Under the pieces are notes generated by a model. The model was not told where the DNA came from. It saw nothing but the letters and a program-made list of their open reading frames with translations, and made no database searches. Below are positions 1 through 6,538 of a stretch of 11,064 nt of DNA, piece by piece. The first letter of the stretch is position 1, and every line of letters begins with the position of its first letter. A program made the translations under genes and the position numbers. The stretch spans positions 1-11,064 of the forward strand of contig JAEYFO010000055.1 of the NCBI GenBank assembly GCA_023402915.1, in the 5' to 3' direction. This DNA comes from Bacillota bacterium (lineage in GTDB: Bacteria > Bacillota > Clostridia > Christensenellales > CALWSW01).

Positions 1-40
1 TTGACTGCGCTCCGGAGTGCTTCCGGTGTTCCCGCGCCGC

Positions 41-1204
41 TCAGACGTATTCGATCACCACGTCTTTTCCCATTTCCTCCATGTGGCGGGCGATCTCCCG
101 CAGGACGCGCATCTTCACGTCGTAGTCGATGGGGAGCTTGGGGTTCTGGTGGGCGGGATTGCGCGCCATGCCCAGCATCATATGGAGGTTGGTGCATTGA
201 TCCGTCAGCATCCGCGCCAGCTGCGCCGCGCCGTTTTTGCCGGGGACGACCGCGCTCGCGCCCTTTTGGCGGTACTGTTCGAGATACTGGAGCGTGCGCG
301 TGAGGGTCAGCGCCCCCTCCGCCACCAGCTCGATGCCCTCCATGGCTGCGGTGGGCGGCACCTTCGGGTCGTCATAGTCGAGGTTGACGGACATGGTGCG
401 CCCCAGAATGCGGGAGGTCATCTGCGACGTGCTGCCGCCGCAAATGGCGTGCAGCCCCGGCAGCGCCATGAATTTTTTCACGGTCTCCACGTCCTTTTCC
501 GGATCGGCGGGCGGCCCGGCCATGAGGTTGAGCTGCAAGGGCCGGCGCAGCCGCACGGTCAGCACGCTGGTATCGTCCATGGGATGGCCTTCGTAAATTT
601 CGTTGCACCGGGAAAGCAGCAGCCGGGTCAGGGCGGCGGCGCTCACGCAGGGGCGGTACTTTTCTTCGAGAAAGGCGACAGCGTTTTTCCGAAGCCAGCC
701 CAGGGGCAGCGACTTCGTGCCCACCCCGGCGTGAATGACGCCGTCGGAAAACACGACGAACGTATCCTCCGGCTGGGCGGTGAAGCGGCGCTCATAGATG
801 GTCTTTCCGCTGAGAAACCGCTTGCGCGCGGGAAATTCCAGCCGCTTCCCCTCCCGCAGAATGACCAGCTCCGGGTTGTCGAATTCCGCGATATACACCC
901 GGTCGTCCGGAAATATCTGGAGCATGGTGAACGTACAATAGGCCACGCCGCGCTGGGCGCACACCGGCAGAGTGCTCACGACGGTCTCGAGCGCCTCATC
1001 GATGGTCGCGCCGCCGGAGAGCATGGAAAGAACGATCTTCCCCGTGAGCGTGGAAAGGATGTTGGCCTTGACGCCGCTGCCCAGGCCGTCGGCCAGCACG
1101 GCGACGACGGAATCCCTGGCGCGCACCACCCCCACCGTGTCGCCGCAAAGCTCTTCGTTCCACTTATTCAGGCTTTCATAATACGTTTCGATATAAACGC
1201 TCAT
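41..1204 (-). CDS. SpoIIE/PP2C-family serine/threonine phosphatase
   Basis: The 387-residue protein has a PP2C (SpoIIE-like) phosphatase domain in about residues 15-220. Visible metal-binding motifs are GD at 21-22, ADGLGSG at 38-44, FSDGVIHAG at 152-160 and the late MDD at 209-211, so the acidic residues of the family are present. The C-terminal part (about 225-387) matches no domain I can name. No membrane segment or signal peptide is visible, so it should be cytosolic. Its ATG overlaps the stop of the PAS gene (ATGA, 1201-1204), indicating one operon with translational coupling. In Clostridia a SpoIIE phosphatase of this kind commonly follows a PAS-containing sensory [FeFe]-hydrogenase in redox or hydrogen-sensing clusters; that link is inference. 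It is unlikely to be the sporulation SpoIIE itself, because the multi-span membrane domain is missing. The next operon gene, if any, lies left of the window. Confidence 0.85.
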   Translation of the reverse strand: MSVYIETYYESLNKWNEELCGDTVGVVRARDSVVAVLADGLGSGVKANILSTLTGKIVLSMLSGGATIDEALETVVSTLPVCAQRGVAYCTFTMLQIFPDDRVYIAEFDNPELVILREGKRLEFPARKRFLSGKTIYERRFTAQPEDTFVVFSDGVIHAGVGTKSLPLGWLRKNAVAFLEEKYRPCVSAAALTRLLLSRCNEIYEGHPMDDTSVLTVRLRRPLQLNLMAGPPADPEKDVETVKKFMALPGLHAICGGSTSQMTSRILGRTMSVNLDYDDPKVPPTAAMEGIELVAEGALTLTRTLQYLEQYRQKGASAVVPGKNGAAQLARMLTDQCTNLHMMLGMARNPAHQNPKLPIDYDVKMRVLREIARHMEEMGKDVVIEYV

Positions 1205-1752
1205 CGGTTTTCCCCGTCCGTTTCGCCGAGAATGGAGCGCCGGATGCGGTTGAGCGCCAGCTTGGTCTCCGCCGTCGTCTCCCCCAGGAGCGAGGCGATC
1301 TCCTGCGCGACGCGCATCTGTTTATCGATGACGTTTTGCGCCAGCTGCGCCGTTTCGCTGTAGGTCTCCCGGCGGGTCTGTTCGTCCGTCACATCCCGCA
1401 AAAACACTGCAAACCACCCTGTTTCTTCGTCCCGGCAGACCCGCTCCCGCGTGATGAGCGCGCGCTCCGGATGCCGCCGGATGGCAAGCGCTTCTCCTTC
1501 CGCCCGCGCCTGCCGGAGCAGCTCTTCGCAGTCCAGAATTTCGGAAAACGCCCGCCCCACGGCGCTTTCGTCCAATTGGAGCAAAGCGCGCGCCGCGACG
1601 TTGTGCCAAAGGACGCTTTCCGTTTCGTCCAGAACGATCATGCCCTCCTGCGAGACGCTTGCGGCCAGCGCGGCACAGGCGAGCGCCCTCTCATCTGTTT
1701 GCTGATTTTGAAGCTGCGCGTTCTTTTCGCAGCGCTCTTCCGTGGATCTCAT
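1201..1752 (-). CDS. PAS-domain sensor protein resembling the C-terminus of a sensory [FeFe]-hydrogenase, without the hydrogenase domain
   Basis: The protein has 183 residues. A polar N-terminus (1-25) is followed by a PAS-like domain (about 30-122; core EGMIVLDE, WHNVAARALL, and the closing strand GWFAVFLRDVTDE). A helical tail (about 128-175) contains QMRVAQEIASLLGETTAETK. I recall this tail from the end of [FeFe]-hydrogenase/PAS fusion proteins of Clostridia that sit before a SpoIIE phosphatase. Here no hydrogenase domain precedes it: the ATG at 1752 has an AGGAGG site (1764-1769, 11-base spacing), and the divergent aldolase gene begins 229 bp away. The start is therefore probably genuine rather than a frameshift. 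It likely passes a signal to the downstream phosphatase. The PAS ligand cannot be read from sequence, and the hydrogenase kinship is from memory. Confidence 0.75.
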   Translation of the reverse strand: MRSTEERCEKNAQLQNQQTDERALACAALAASVSQEGMIVLDETESVLWHNVAARALLQLDESAVGRAFSEILDCEELLRQARAEGEALAIRRHPERALITRERVCRDEETGWFAVFLRDVTDEQTRRETYSETAQLAQNVIDKQMRVAQEIASLLGETTAETKLALNRIRRSILGETDGENR

Positions 1753-1833
1753 GGCTGTTTGTTCCTCCTTTTGGGCGCGTCCTTTTGGAAAATCGGAAAA
1801 GCGGATTTTGCCGTGTGCTTTTCCTGCGATCTG

Positions 1834-1842
1834 TGCTATAGT
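1834..1842 (+). promoter_or_regulatory. Extended -10 promoter element before the aldolase gene
   Basis: TGCTATAGT is a TG-n extended -10 hexamer. The same TGCTATA core occurs at the secG and smpB promoters in this window. No good -35 is seen at 17 bp spacing. A start near 1849 would give the aldolase mRNA a leader of about 130 bases that includes the TTTTGTCCC repeats. The minus-strand promoter of the PAS-phosphatase operon must lie in the same 1753-1980 interval, but I could not pick it out. Confidence 0.45.
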
Positions 1843-1872
1843 AAGGAGCAGCGCGGGAACGCGGCTTTGGGC

Positions 1873-1896
1873 TTTTGTCCCATCGCATTTTGTCCC
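1873..1896 (+). repeat. Direct repeat TTTTGTCCC x2 in the aldolase leader
   Basis: Two exact 9-base copies (1873-1881 and 1888-1896) are separated by 6 bases, a period of 15. They lie in the intergenic region between the divergent PAS and aldolase genes, downstream of the predicted aldolase -10. They may be a tandem operator half-site or chance. No known regulator site is recognised. Confidence 0.4.
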
Positions 1897-1980
1897 GTTC
1901 GCCGCCGCTCTTTTTGTTTTTTGTTGAAATCATCGTAGCAGGAACACCCCGCTGCGGTCAAGAAGGGAATCCGGGAAACC

Positions 1981-2835
1981 ATGGCTGTTGTTTCTTATTC
2001 TGTTCTGTTGGAAAACGCCCGCCGGGAGGGCTATGCCGTGGGCTGCTTTGACGCGGTGGATCACCTCAGCGCCCAGACCTGCATCGACACGGCCGTGCGC
2101 CTGCGCTCCCCCATCATGCTGGCGCTCTCGCAGGTCCACCTCAAGTACCTCGACCCCTGCCGCCTGACGAAGGAAATGCTGCGCATGGCGGAGGAAGCGC
2201 CCGTTCCCGTGTGCCTTCAGTTTGACCACGCCACGGACGAAAGCCTCATCCGGCAGGCCATCGACTGGGGCATGAACGCCGTATTGTACGACCTTTCCGC
2301 CCTGCCGCTTGAGGAGCACATCGAAAAAATGAAGCCGGTGGCCGCCTACTGCCACGAGCGGGGCGTATGCGTCGAAGGGGAGCTGGGGCGGCACGGCAGC
2401 CGCTGGTCCGCCGAAGAGGGCAGCTCCTACGGCGCGCACAAAAAGACCGACCCCGCCGCCGTGGCCCGCTACGTCGAAGAGACGGGCGTGGACGGCCTGG
2501 CGGTCTATGTGGGAAACAGCCACTCCCGTCTCGACGAAGAGGCCCGACTGGACGTGGGGCTGCTCGACGCCATTGCCGAGGCGTCCCCCGTGCCGCTGGT
2601 GCTGCACGGCTCCTCCGGCCTGGACAAAAAGGACGTTTCCGTGCTCATCAGCCGGGGCGTTCTCAAGGTCAACAACTACACCGAGCTGTCCCGCGCGGCG
2701 GTGAGCGCCCTTCGAAGCGCCCTTTCCATCCCCACGTGGAGCGATTACCATCCCCTGCCGGGCATCGCCGCGTCCGCCATGGAAAAAGTCATTGAAGAAA
2801 AGCTGCGCACGTTCGGTTCCGTGGGAAAAGCCTGA
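1981..2835 (+). CDS. Class II ketose-bisphosphate aldolase-family protein (fructose/tagatose-bisphosphate aldolase-like), divergent
   Basis: The 284-residue length matches the KbaY/GatY/IolJ-type class II aldolases. Family landmarks are present: catalytic Asp82 and zinc ligand His83 in QFDHATD, the acidic GVCVEGELG segment (129-137), zinc-ligand candidates His181 (GNSHSR) and His209 (VLHGSSG), and KVNNYTE (229-235). These enzymes cleave ketose 1,6-bisphosphates to DHAP and an aldehyde using Zn2+. The protein is divergent: the usual N-terminal AFN-x-x-N stretch reads GCFDAVD, the phosphate-binding HGGSG is HGSSG, and KVN-[IV]-x-T is KVNNYT, so the substrate may not be fructose bisphosphate. 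The ATG start fits the family N-terminus, but the ribosome site is weak (AGAAGGGAA, about 12-13 bases upstream). The gene is transcribed alone, divergently from the sensor operon, with no clear terminator behind it. The aldolase fold is secure; the substrate is unknown. Confidence 0.82.
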   Translation: MAVVSYSVLLENARREGYAVGCFDAVDHLSAQTCIDTAVRLRSPIMLALSQVHLKYLDPCRLTKEMLRMAEEAPVPVCLQFDHATDESLIRQAIDWGMNAVLYDLSALPLEEHIEKMKPVAAYCHERGVCVEGELGRHGSRWSAEEGSSYGAHKKTDPAAVARYVEETGVDGLAVYVGNSHSRLDEEARLDVGLLDAIAEASPVPLVLHGSSGLDKKDVSVLISRGVLKVNNYTELSRAAVSALRSALSIPTWSDYHPLPGIAASAMEKVIEEKLRTFGSVGKA

Positions 2836-2876
2836 TCCTTTGGGGGAATTTTGCGCAAGTTCGTCCCGCTTTCCCC

Positions 2877-2905
2877 TTGCATTCGCGTTTTGACCATGCT
2901 ATACT
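2877..2905 (+). promoter_or_regulatory. Sigma-A-type promoter for secG
   Basis: TTGCAT (2877-2882), a 17-bp spacer and TATACT (2900-2905) form a near-consensus vegetative promoter. TG at 2897-2898 adds an extended -10. A start near 2912 leaves about 27 bases of leader before the GTG start, enough for the GAGGAGG site. Confidence 0.78.
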
Positions 2906-2938
2906 AAACGGGTAATTGTGCCGAGGAGGTTTCAAACT

Positions 2939-3190
2939 GTGGAAGTTTTGCTTTGGATTGTTTACATTGTGATGGTGCTGGGCGCACTGGCGCTGATCGC
3001 TTTGATTCTCATGCAGAAGGGCAGCCAGGGCGGCGGCCTCGGTTCTGCCTTCGGCGGCGCTGCCGACACGTTCTTTGGCAAGAACAAGTCCAAGACTGCG
3101 GAAAGCCAGATGCAGCTTTGGACGAAGGTTCTGAGCATCGCGCTGGGCGTCGTCGCCATCGCGCTGTGCCTGATCCTCAAGCTGGGTTGA
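2939..3190 (+). CDS. secG: Protein-export membrane protein SecG
   Basis: This 83-residue subunit of the SecYEG translocon assists SecA-driven export of proteins through the cytoplasmic membrane. It has the classic SecG layout: a first membrane segment (about 4-25, IVYIVMVLGALALIALILMQ), a Gly/Ser-rich cytoplasmic loop (GSQGGGLGSAFGG, about 28-40) with TFFGKNKSKT, and a second membrane segment (about 62-80). I chose GTG at 2939 as the start because GAGGAGG lies at 2923-2929 with 9-base spacing. The in-frame GTG at 2918 would place that site inside the gene and add seven residues. Its own promoter lies directly upstream and a strong terminator follows. The order secG-rnr-smpB-ssrA is the familiar Firmicute arrangement. 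Confidence 0.93.
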   Translation: MEVLLWIVYIVMVLGALALIALILMQKGSQGGGLGSAFGGAADTFFGKNKSKTAESQMQLWTKVLSIALGVVAIALCLILKLG

Positions 3191-3205
3191 TTGATGTCAG
3201 CAAGG

Positions 3206-3237
3206 GCGGCTCGTTCGGCAGAACGTGCCGCTTTTTT
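3206..3237 (+). terminator. Intrinsic terminator of secG
   Basis: The stem is GCGGC/GCCGC (3206-3210 with 3227-3231) continued, after one T-T mismatch, by CGTTC/GAACG (3212-3216 with 3221-3225). The loop is GGCA, followed by TTTTTT (3232-3237). Confidence 0.88.
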
Positions 3238-3263
3238 CCGTTTCCGGCGCTGTAACGCCGTGC

Positions 3264-3284
3264 CGCGCCCTGCTTTGGGGCGCG
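3264..3284 (+). other. Hairpin in the rnr leader, possible back-up terminator
   Basis: A perfect 7-bp stem CGCGCCC/GGGCGCG encloses the loop TGCTTTG and is followed by CTTTTC. The short T-run makes it a weak terminator candidate. It resembles the hairpin at 3334-3351 in its loop (GCTTTG) and GC arms. Confidence 0.5.
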
Positions 3285-3333
3285 CTTTTCGAGAAGTTTA
3301 ACAAAAATTTTGACGCAAAAAGAAAAATACCTG

Positions 3334-3351
3334 CCGCCCGCTTTGGGGCGG
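3334..3351 (+). other. Hairpin adjoining the rnr ribosome site
   Basis: The stem CCGCCC/GGGCGG encloses the loop GCTTTG. Its 3' arm runs into the GGAGGAAGG ribosome site (3350-3358), sharing two bases with it. Folding could limit ribosome access to rnr, so this is a candidate translational control point. It repeats the loop sequence of the hairpin at 3264-3284. Confidence 0.5.
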
Positions 3352-3367
3352 AGGAAGGATCGCATCC

Positions 3368-6169
3368 GTGACGACAGAAAAAGACATGAACGAAACGACC
3401 GTCCTGCCCACAGCACCCGGACAGGAGCCTGAAAAAGACAGCGGCAAGCCCCCGCGCCGCCGTCGTCGCCGCCGCACGAACGGCGAGCAGAAAAAGGCCG
3501 CGCAGGCGGAAAAGGCCGCCCCCGCCCCGCAGCAGGGCAAGACCACCCGACGGGCGAAGAAGCGCTCCCGTCCCAATCAGGACATCAACGCCGCCGACCC
3601 CACCGCCGCCATCAAGGCGCGCATTTTTGAGGTGGATCCCGCGGCGGAGGCCAAAGAAGATCTGCCCCCCATCCTGCCGCTGCTGCCGGAATGGGAAGGC
3701 TCCGTTCCGCTGCGCAGCGAAAAGCCGCGCTCCCCGCGCCGGGAAGCCGCGCCTGCGGCGGAAAACGCGGCGGCCGCTTCTTCGGAAAAACCTTCGGAAA
3801 AGCAGGCGGAAAAAACCGCTGAAAGGCCCGTCAGGCACGCTGCCGCGCCGGTCGATCCGGATATGCAGCAGCGCATTCTCGACACCCTGCGCGCCCTCGG
3901 CTCCCCGCAGCCCGCGGAGGATCTGCTCGACGCCATGGCCGTGCCCGCCCTGCCGTTTTATCACGCGCTGGACGCGCTCGAGACCGAAGGCCGCCTGTTC
4001 ACCACCCGCAAGCAGAAAGTCGCCCTGCCCGAGCAGCTGGGCTACGTGACCGGACGGCTCCAGATCACGTCCCGCGGCTACGGCTTCGTCATCCCCGGCG
4101 AAGAGCAGGAGGACGTGTTCGTGGCGCAAAGCGCCCTGGGCGGCGCATTGAACGGCGATACCGTCACCGTTCGCCCCGTGCAGTCCCAGTCCCGCGGCGC
4201 TTCCTCCGAGGGCGAGGTCATCGCCATCGTCGAGCACGCCAACACCCAGATCGTCGGCACGTTCCATAAAGAGGGAACCACCTGCACCCTCGTTCCGGAC
4301 AACAAAAAGCTCGGCCCCTCCTTCCCGGCGGTCAACGCCCGCCGCGGCGCGGCCAAGGACGGCCAGAAGGTGGTCTGCCGGATGGACTACGCCGCCGGCA
4401 AACAGCCCGTCGCCCGGGTTCACGAAGTGCTGGGCTGGCCCGAAGAAGCGGGCACGGACGTGCTTTCCATCATCCGCGCCCACGACCTGCCCGAAGCCTT
4501 CCCCAAGGTGGTGCTCAACGCCGCCCGCGCCATAGCGCAGGAAGTGCCGCAGGACGACATTCTCCGCCGGGAGGATCTGCGCGGCATGACCATCGTCACC
4601 ATCGACGGCCGGGATTCCAAGGACTTTGACGACGCGGTCTCCCTTGAGAAGCTCTCGGACGGGAACTACCTTCTGGGCGTGCATATCGCCGACGTGTCCC
4701 ATTACATCAGGGAAGGCTCCGCCCTCGACAAAGAGGCCCTGCGCCGCGGCACCAGCGTGTATTTTGTCGATCGCGTCATTCCCATGCTGCCCGAAGAGCT
4801 CTCCAACGGCATCTGCTCCCTGAACCCCGGCGTGGACCGGCTGACCCTCTCCTGCTTCATGGAGATCGACCCGTCCGGCACGGTCGTTTCGCACCGCATT
4901 GCCGAAACGGTCATCCGCTCCTCGGAGCGTCTGGTATACGAGGACGTGACCGCGCTGCTTTCGGGCAACGCCGCCATGCGCCGCCGCTACAAGCGCCTCA
5001 TCCCCATGCTCACCGACATGCAGGAGCTTTGGGGCATCCTCAACAACCGCCGGATGCAGCGGGGCAGTCTGGAATTCGAGCTGCCGGAATGCAAGGTGAT
5101 CCTGGACGAGCAGGGGCACACGGAGGACGTGGTGCTGTGCGAACGGGGCATTGCCAACCGCATCATCGAAGAATTCATGCTCGTGTGCAACGAGACGGTG
5201 GCCGAGCACATGGCGCACCTTGGAAAGCCCATGATCTACCGCGTCCACGAAGTGCCGGACGAAGAAAAGATCACGGAGCTGGCGGCGTTCCTCGGCGGGT
5301 TCGGCCTGACGCTGCGCCGCTCGAACGGCCCGCTCAAGCCCAAGGCGCTGCAAACCGTTCTTTTGAAGGCCGTGGGCCGTCCGGAAGAGAACATCGTGTC
5401 CCGCGTGTCGCTGCGCTCGCTCAAAAAGGCGCGCTACTGCGAAGAGAATCTGGGGCATTTCGGCCTGGCCGCCGAGTATTACTGCCACTTCACCTCCCCC
5501 ATCCGCCGCTATCCGGATCTTCTGGCGCACCGCGTCATCAAGGAGACGCTGCGCGGCAAGCTCTCCGCCCGGCGCACGGCTGCGCTGGCCGCAAAAATAC
5601 CCGAGGCGGCGCAGCATTGCAGCGAACGCGAGCGGGCGGCCATGGAGACCGAGCGGGAAGTGGACGATCTCAAAAAGTGCGAATACCTTGCCAAGCACGT
5701 GGGCGAAGAGTTCACCGGCGTGATCTCCGGCGTGACCTCCTTCGGCATTTTCGTCGAGCTGCCCAACACCTGCGAGGGGCTCATCCGCGTGAGCGACCTG
5801 CCGGACGACTACTACGTCTTTGACGAAAAGAACTACCGCTACGTGGGCCGTCACCGCGGCGCGATCTACCGCCTCGGCGATTCCGTGACCATCACCGTCG
5901 CCGCCGTGGACGCCGAAGCCCACCGGGCGGACTTCTCCCTTGTGACCGACTGGTCGAAAAACCGCGACGGCAGCAAGAGCAGGCCCGCTTCCCGCGCAAA
6001 GGCGCAAAAGGGCGGCGCGCCCCGCAGCGGAAAAACGCAAAAGGCCGGCGTCTCCGCGCCGCAGGGAAAGAGCGCTCCTTCCCGCAGCGGCAAGCCGGGA
6101 CGGGGCCAGGGTCAAGGCCAAGGTCAAAGATCCGGCGCAAAGAGCGCATCCCATCGCAAGGACAAATAG
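3368..6169 (+). CDS. rnr: Ribonuclease R (3'-5' exoribonuclease, RNase II/RNB family)
   Basis: This processive hydrolytic exonuclease degrades structured RNA and, with SmpB-tmRNA, non-stop mRNAs. Domain order in 933 residues: a charged low-complexity N-terminal tail (1-160, containing RRRRRRR and Lys/Ala/Glu-rich stretches), a winged-helix region (about 165-225), two cold-shock domains (about 226-390), the RNB catalytic domain (about 400-730) with TIDGRDSKDFDDAVS, an S1 domain (about 779-860, FTGVISGVTSFGIFVELP), and a basic tail (about 861-933) with Gly-Gln repeats. The expected catalytic acids are present: Asp413, Asp419, Asp421 and Asp422, matching D201/D207/D209/D210 of E. coli RNase II. 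It is clearly longer than usual RNase R (about 710-815 residues), and both tails account for the excess. GTG at 3368 is preferred for its spacing from GGAGGAAGG (3350-3358); ATG at 3386 is the alternative. No separate promoter was found. Confidence 0.95.
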   Translation: MTTEKDMNETTVLPTAPGQEPEKDSGKPPRRRRRRRTNGEQKKAAQAEKAAPAPQQGKTTRRAKKRSRPNQDINAADPTAAIKARIFEVDPAAEAKEDLPPILPLLPEWEGSVPLRSEKPRSPRREAAPAAENAAAASSEKPSEKQAEKTAERPVRHAAAPVDPDMQQRILDTLRALGSPQPAEDLLDAMAVPALPFYHALDALETEGRLFTTRKQKVALPEQLGYVTGRLQITSRGYGFVIPGEEQEDVFVAQSALGGALNGDTVTVRPVQSQSRGASSEGEVIAIVEHANTQIVGTFHKEGTTCTLVPDNKKLGPSFPAVNARRGAAKDGQKVVCRMDYAAGKQPVARVHEVLGWPEEAGTDVLSIIRAHDLPEAFPKVVLNAARAIAQEVPQDDILRREDLRGMTIVTIDGRDSKDFDDAVSLEKLSDGNYLLGVHIADVSHYIREGSALDKEALRRGTSVYFVDRVIPMLPEELSNGICSLNPGVDRLTLSCFMEIDPSGTVVSHRIAETVIRSSERLVYEDVTALLSGNAAMRRRYKRLIPMLTDMQELWGILNNRRMQRGSLEFELPECKVILDEQGHTEDVVLCERGIANRIIEEFMLVCNETVAEHMAHLGKPMIYRVHEVPDEEKITELAAFLGGFGLTLRRSNGPLKPKALQTVLLKAVGRPEENIVSRVSLRSLKKARYCEENLGHFGLAAEYYCHFTSPIRRYPDLLAHRVIKETLRGKLSARRTAALAAKIPEAAQHCSERERAAMETEREVDDLKKCEYLAKHVGEEFTGVISGVTSFGIFVELPNTCEGLIRVSDLPDDYYVFDEKNYRYVGRHRGAIYRLGDSVTITVAAVDAEAHRADFSLVTDWSKNRDGSKSRPASRAKAQKGGAPRSGKTQKAGVSAPQGKSAPSRSGKPGRGQGQGQGQRSGAKSASHRKDK

Positions 6170-6185
6170 CAAGCAGAACCTTCCA

Positions 6186-6233
6186 AACGGGCGCACGGTC
6201 AAGGGGCAGCGGCCGGGCGCTCGTTCCTTTTTT
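6186..6233 (+). terminator. Intrinsic terminator of rnr
   Basis: The stem AACGGGCGC/GCGCTCGTT (6186-6194 with 6217-6225) is nine pairs with one G-U wobble. It has a long GC-rich loop and is followed by CC and TTTTTT (6228-6233). Confidence 0.75.
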
Positions 6234-6473
6234 GAACGGCGACGAAAGGAGCGTTTTGCAAAAACGCTCTGTCCGGGCTTGCGCTTTCCGAAATTCAAAT
6301 TTTGCGCATTCAAACGGAAAGCCTCGTGGAAATGCTTCACAAAAATACGTTTTCGCGCCGGAAGCGTTTTTCTTCAAAAGCCAAAAAGTCCGCGCACCCC
6401 AGTTTTTCTGCGGCCGCGCCCGCTTTTTCTCCTGCTGTCGATCACATTCGACAGCACAGCCCGTTTTCCCATC
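6234..6473. other. Gene-free spacer before smpB, with inverted repeats
   Basis: No convincing gene is seen on either strand between rnr and smpB; the reading frames here lack ribosome sites and family features. It holds three perfect inverted repeats. GAGCGTTTT/AAAACGCTC (6249-6257 with 6261-6269, loop GCA) has no T-run after it. GCTTTCCG/CGGAAAGC (6283-6290 with 6315-6322) has a 24-base AT-rich loop. TGCTGTCGA/TCGACAGCA (6433-6441 with 6448-6456) lies just upstream of the smpB promoter and is listed separately. Confidence 0.5.
6433..6456. promoter_or_regulatory. 24-bp palindrome upstream of the smpB promoter, candidate regulator site
   Basis: TGCTGTCGA and TCGACAGCA form a perfect 9-bp inverted repeat around TCACAT. 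Its centre is about 64 bp upstream of the predicted smpB transcription start, an upstream position where activators often bind. No T-run follows, so a terminator is unlikely. No known regulator consensus is recognised. Confidence 0.45.
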
Positions 6474-6502
6474 TGGTCAAACCCGCTCCGCTGTGCTATA
6501 CT
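6474..6502 (+). promoter_or_regulatory. Sigma-A-type promoter for smpB
   Basis: TGGTCA (6474-6479, four of six consensus bases), a 17-bp spacer and TATACT (6497-6502) with TG at 6494-6495 form an extended -10 promoter. A start near 6509 gives a leader of about 30 bases before the smpB ATG. Confidence 0.68.
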
Positions 6503-6538
6503 ATAGAACACACCGCCCGAAGGAAAGGAGGGATTTCC

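Noticed and set aside
17..1363. Plus-strand frame of 448 codons over the phosphatase and PAS genes
   Set aside because: It is a GC-rich antisense shadow with no recognisable domain and no ribosome site; the minus strand carries PP2C and PAS motifs and coupled starts.
1930..2751. Minus-strand frame of 273 codons opposite the aldolase gene
   Set aside because: Its composition is that of an antisense shadow; the plus-strand aldolase motifs settle the strand.
6249..6269. Perfect 9-bp hairpin after rnr considered as a second terminator
   Set aside because: No T-run follows on the plus strand and only TTT on the minus strand; the better terminator is at 6186-6233.
3197..6340. Long open frame of over 1000 codons on the minus strand
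   Set aside because: It is antisense to rnr, Ala/Gly/His/Arg-rich in the way GC-rich shadow frames are, with no ribosome site or family motif, while rnr has full domain and catalytic-site support.
6302..6538. N-terminal extension of smpB by about 79 codons
   Set aside because: The extension has no SmpB similarity and contains the promoter; a strong ribosome site precedes the ATG at 6539.
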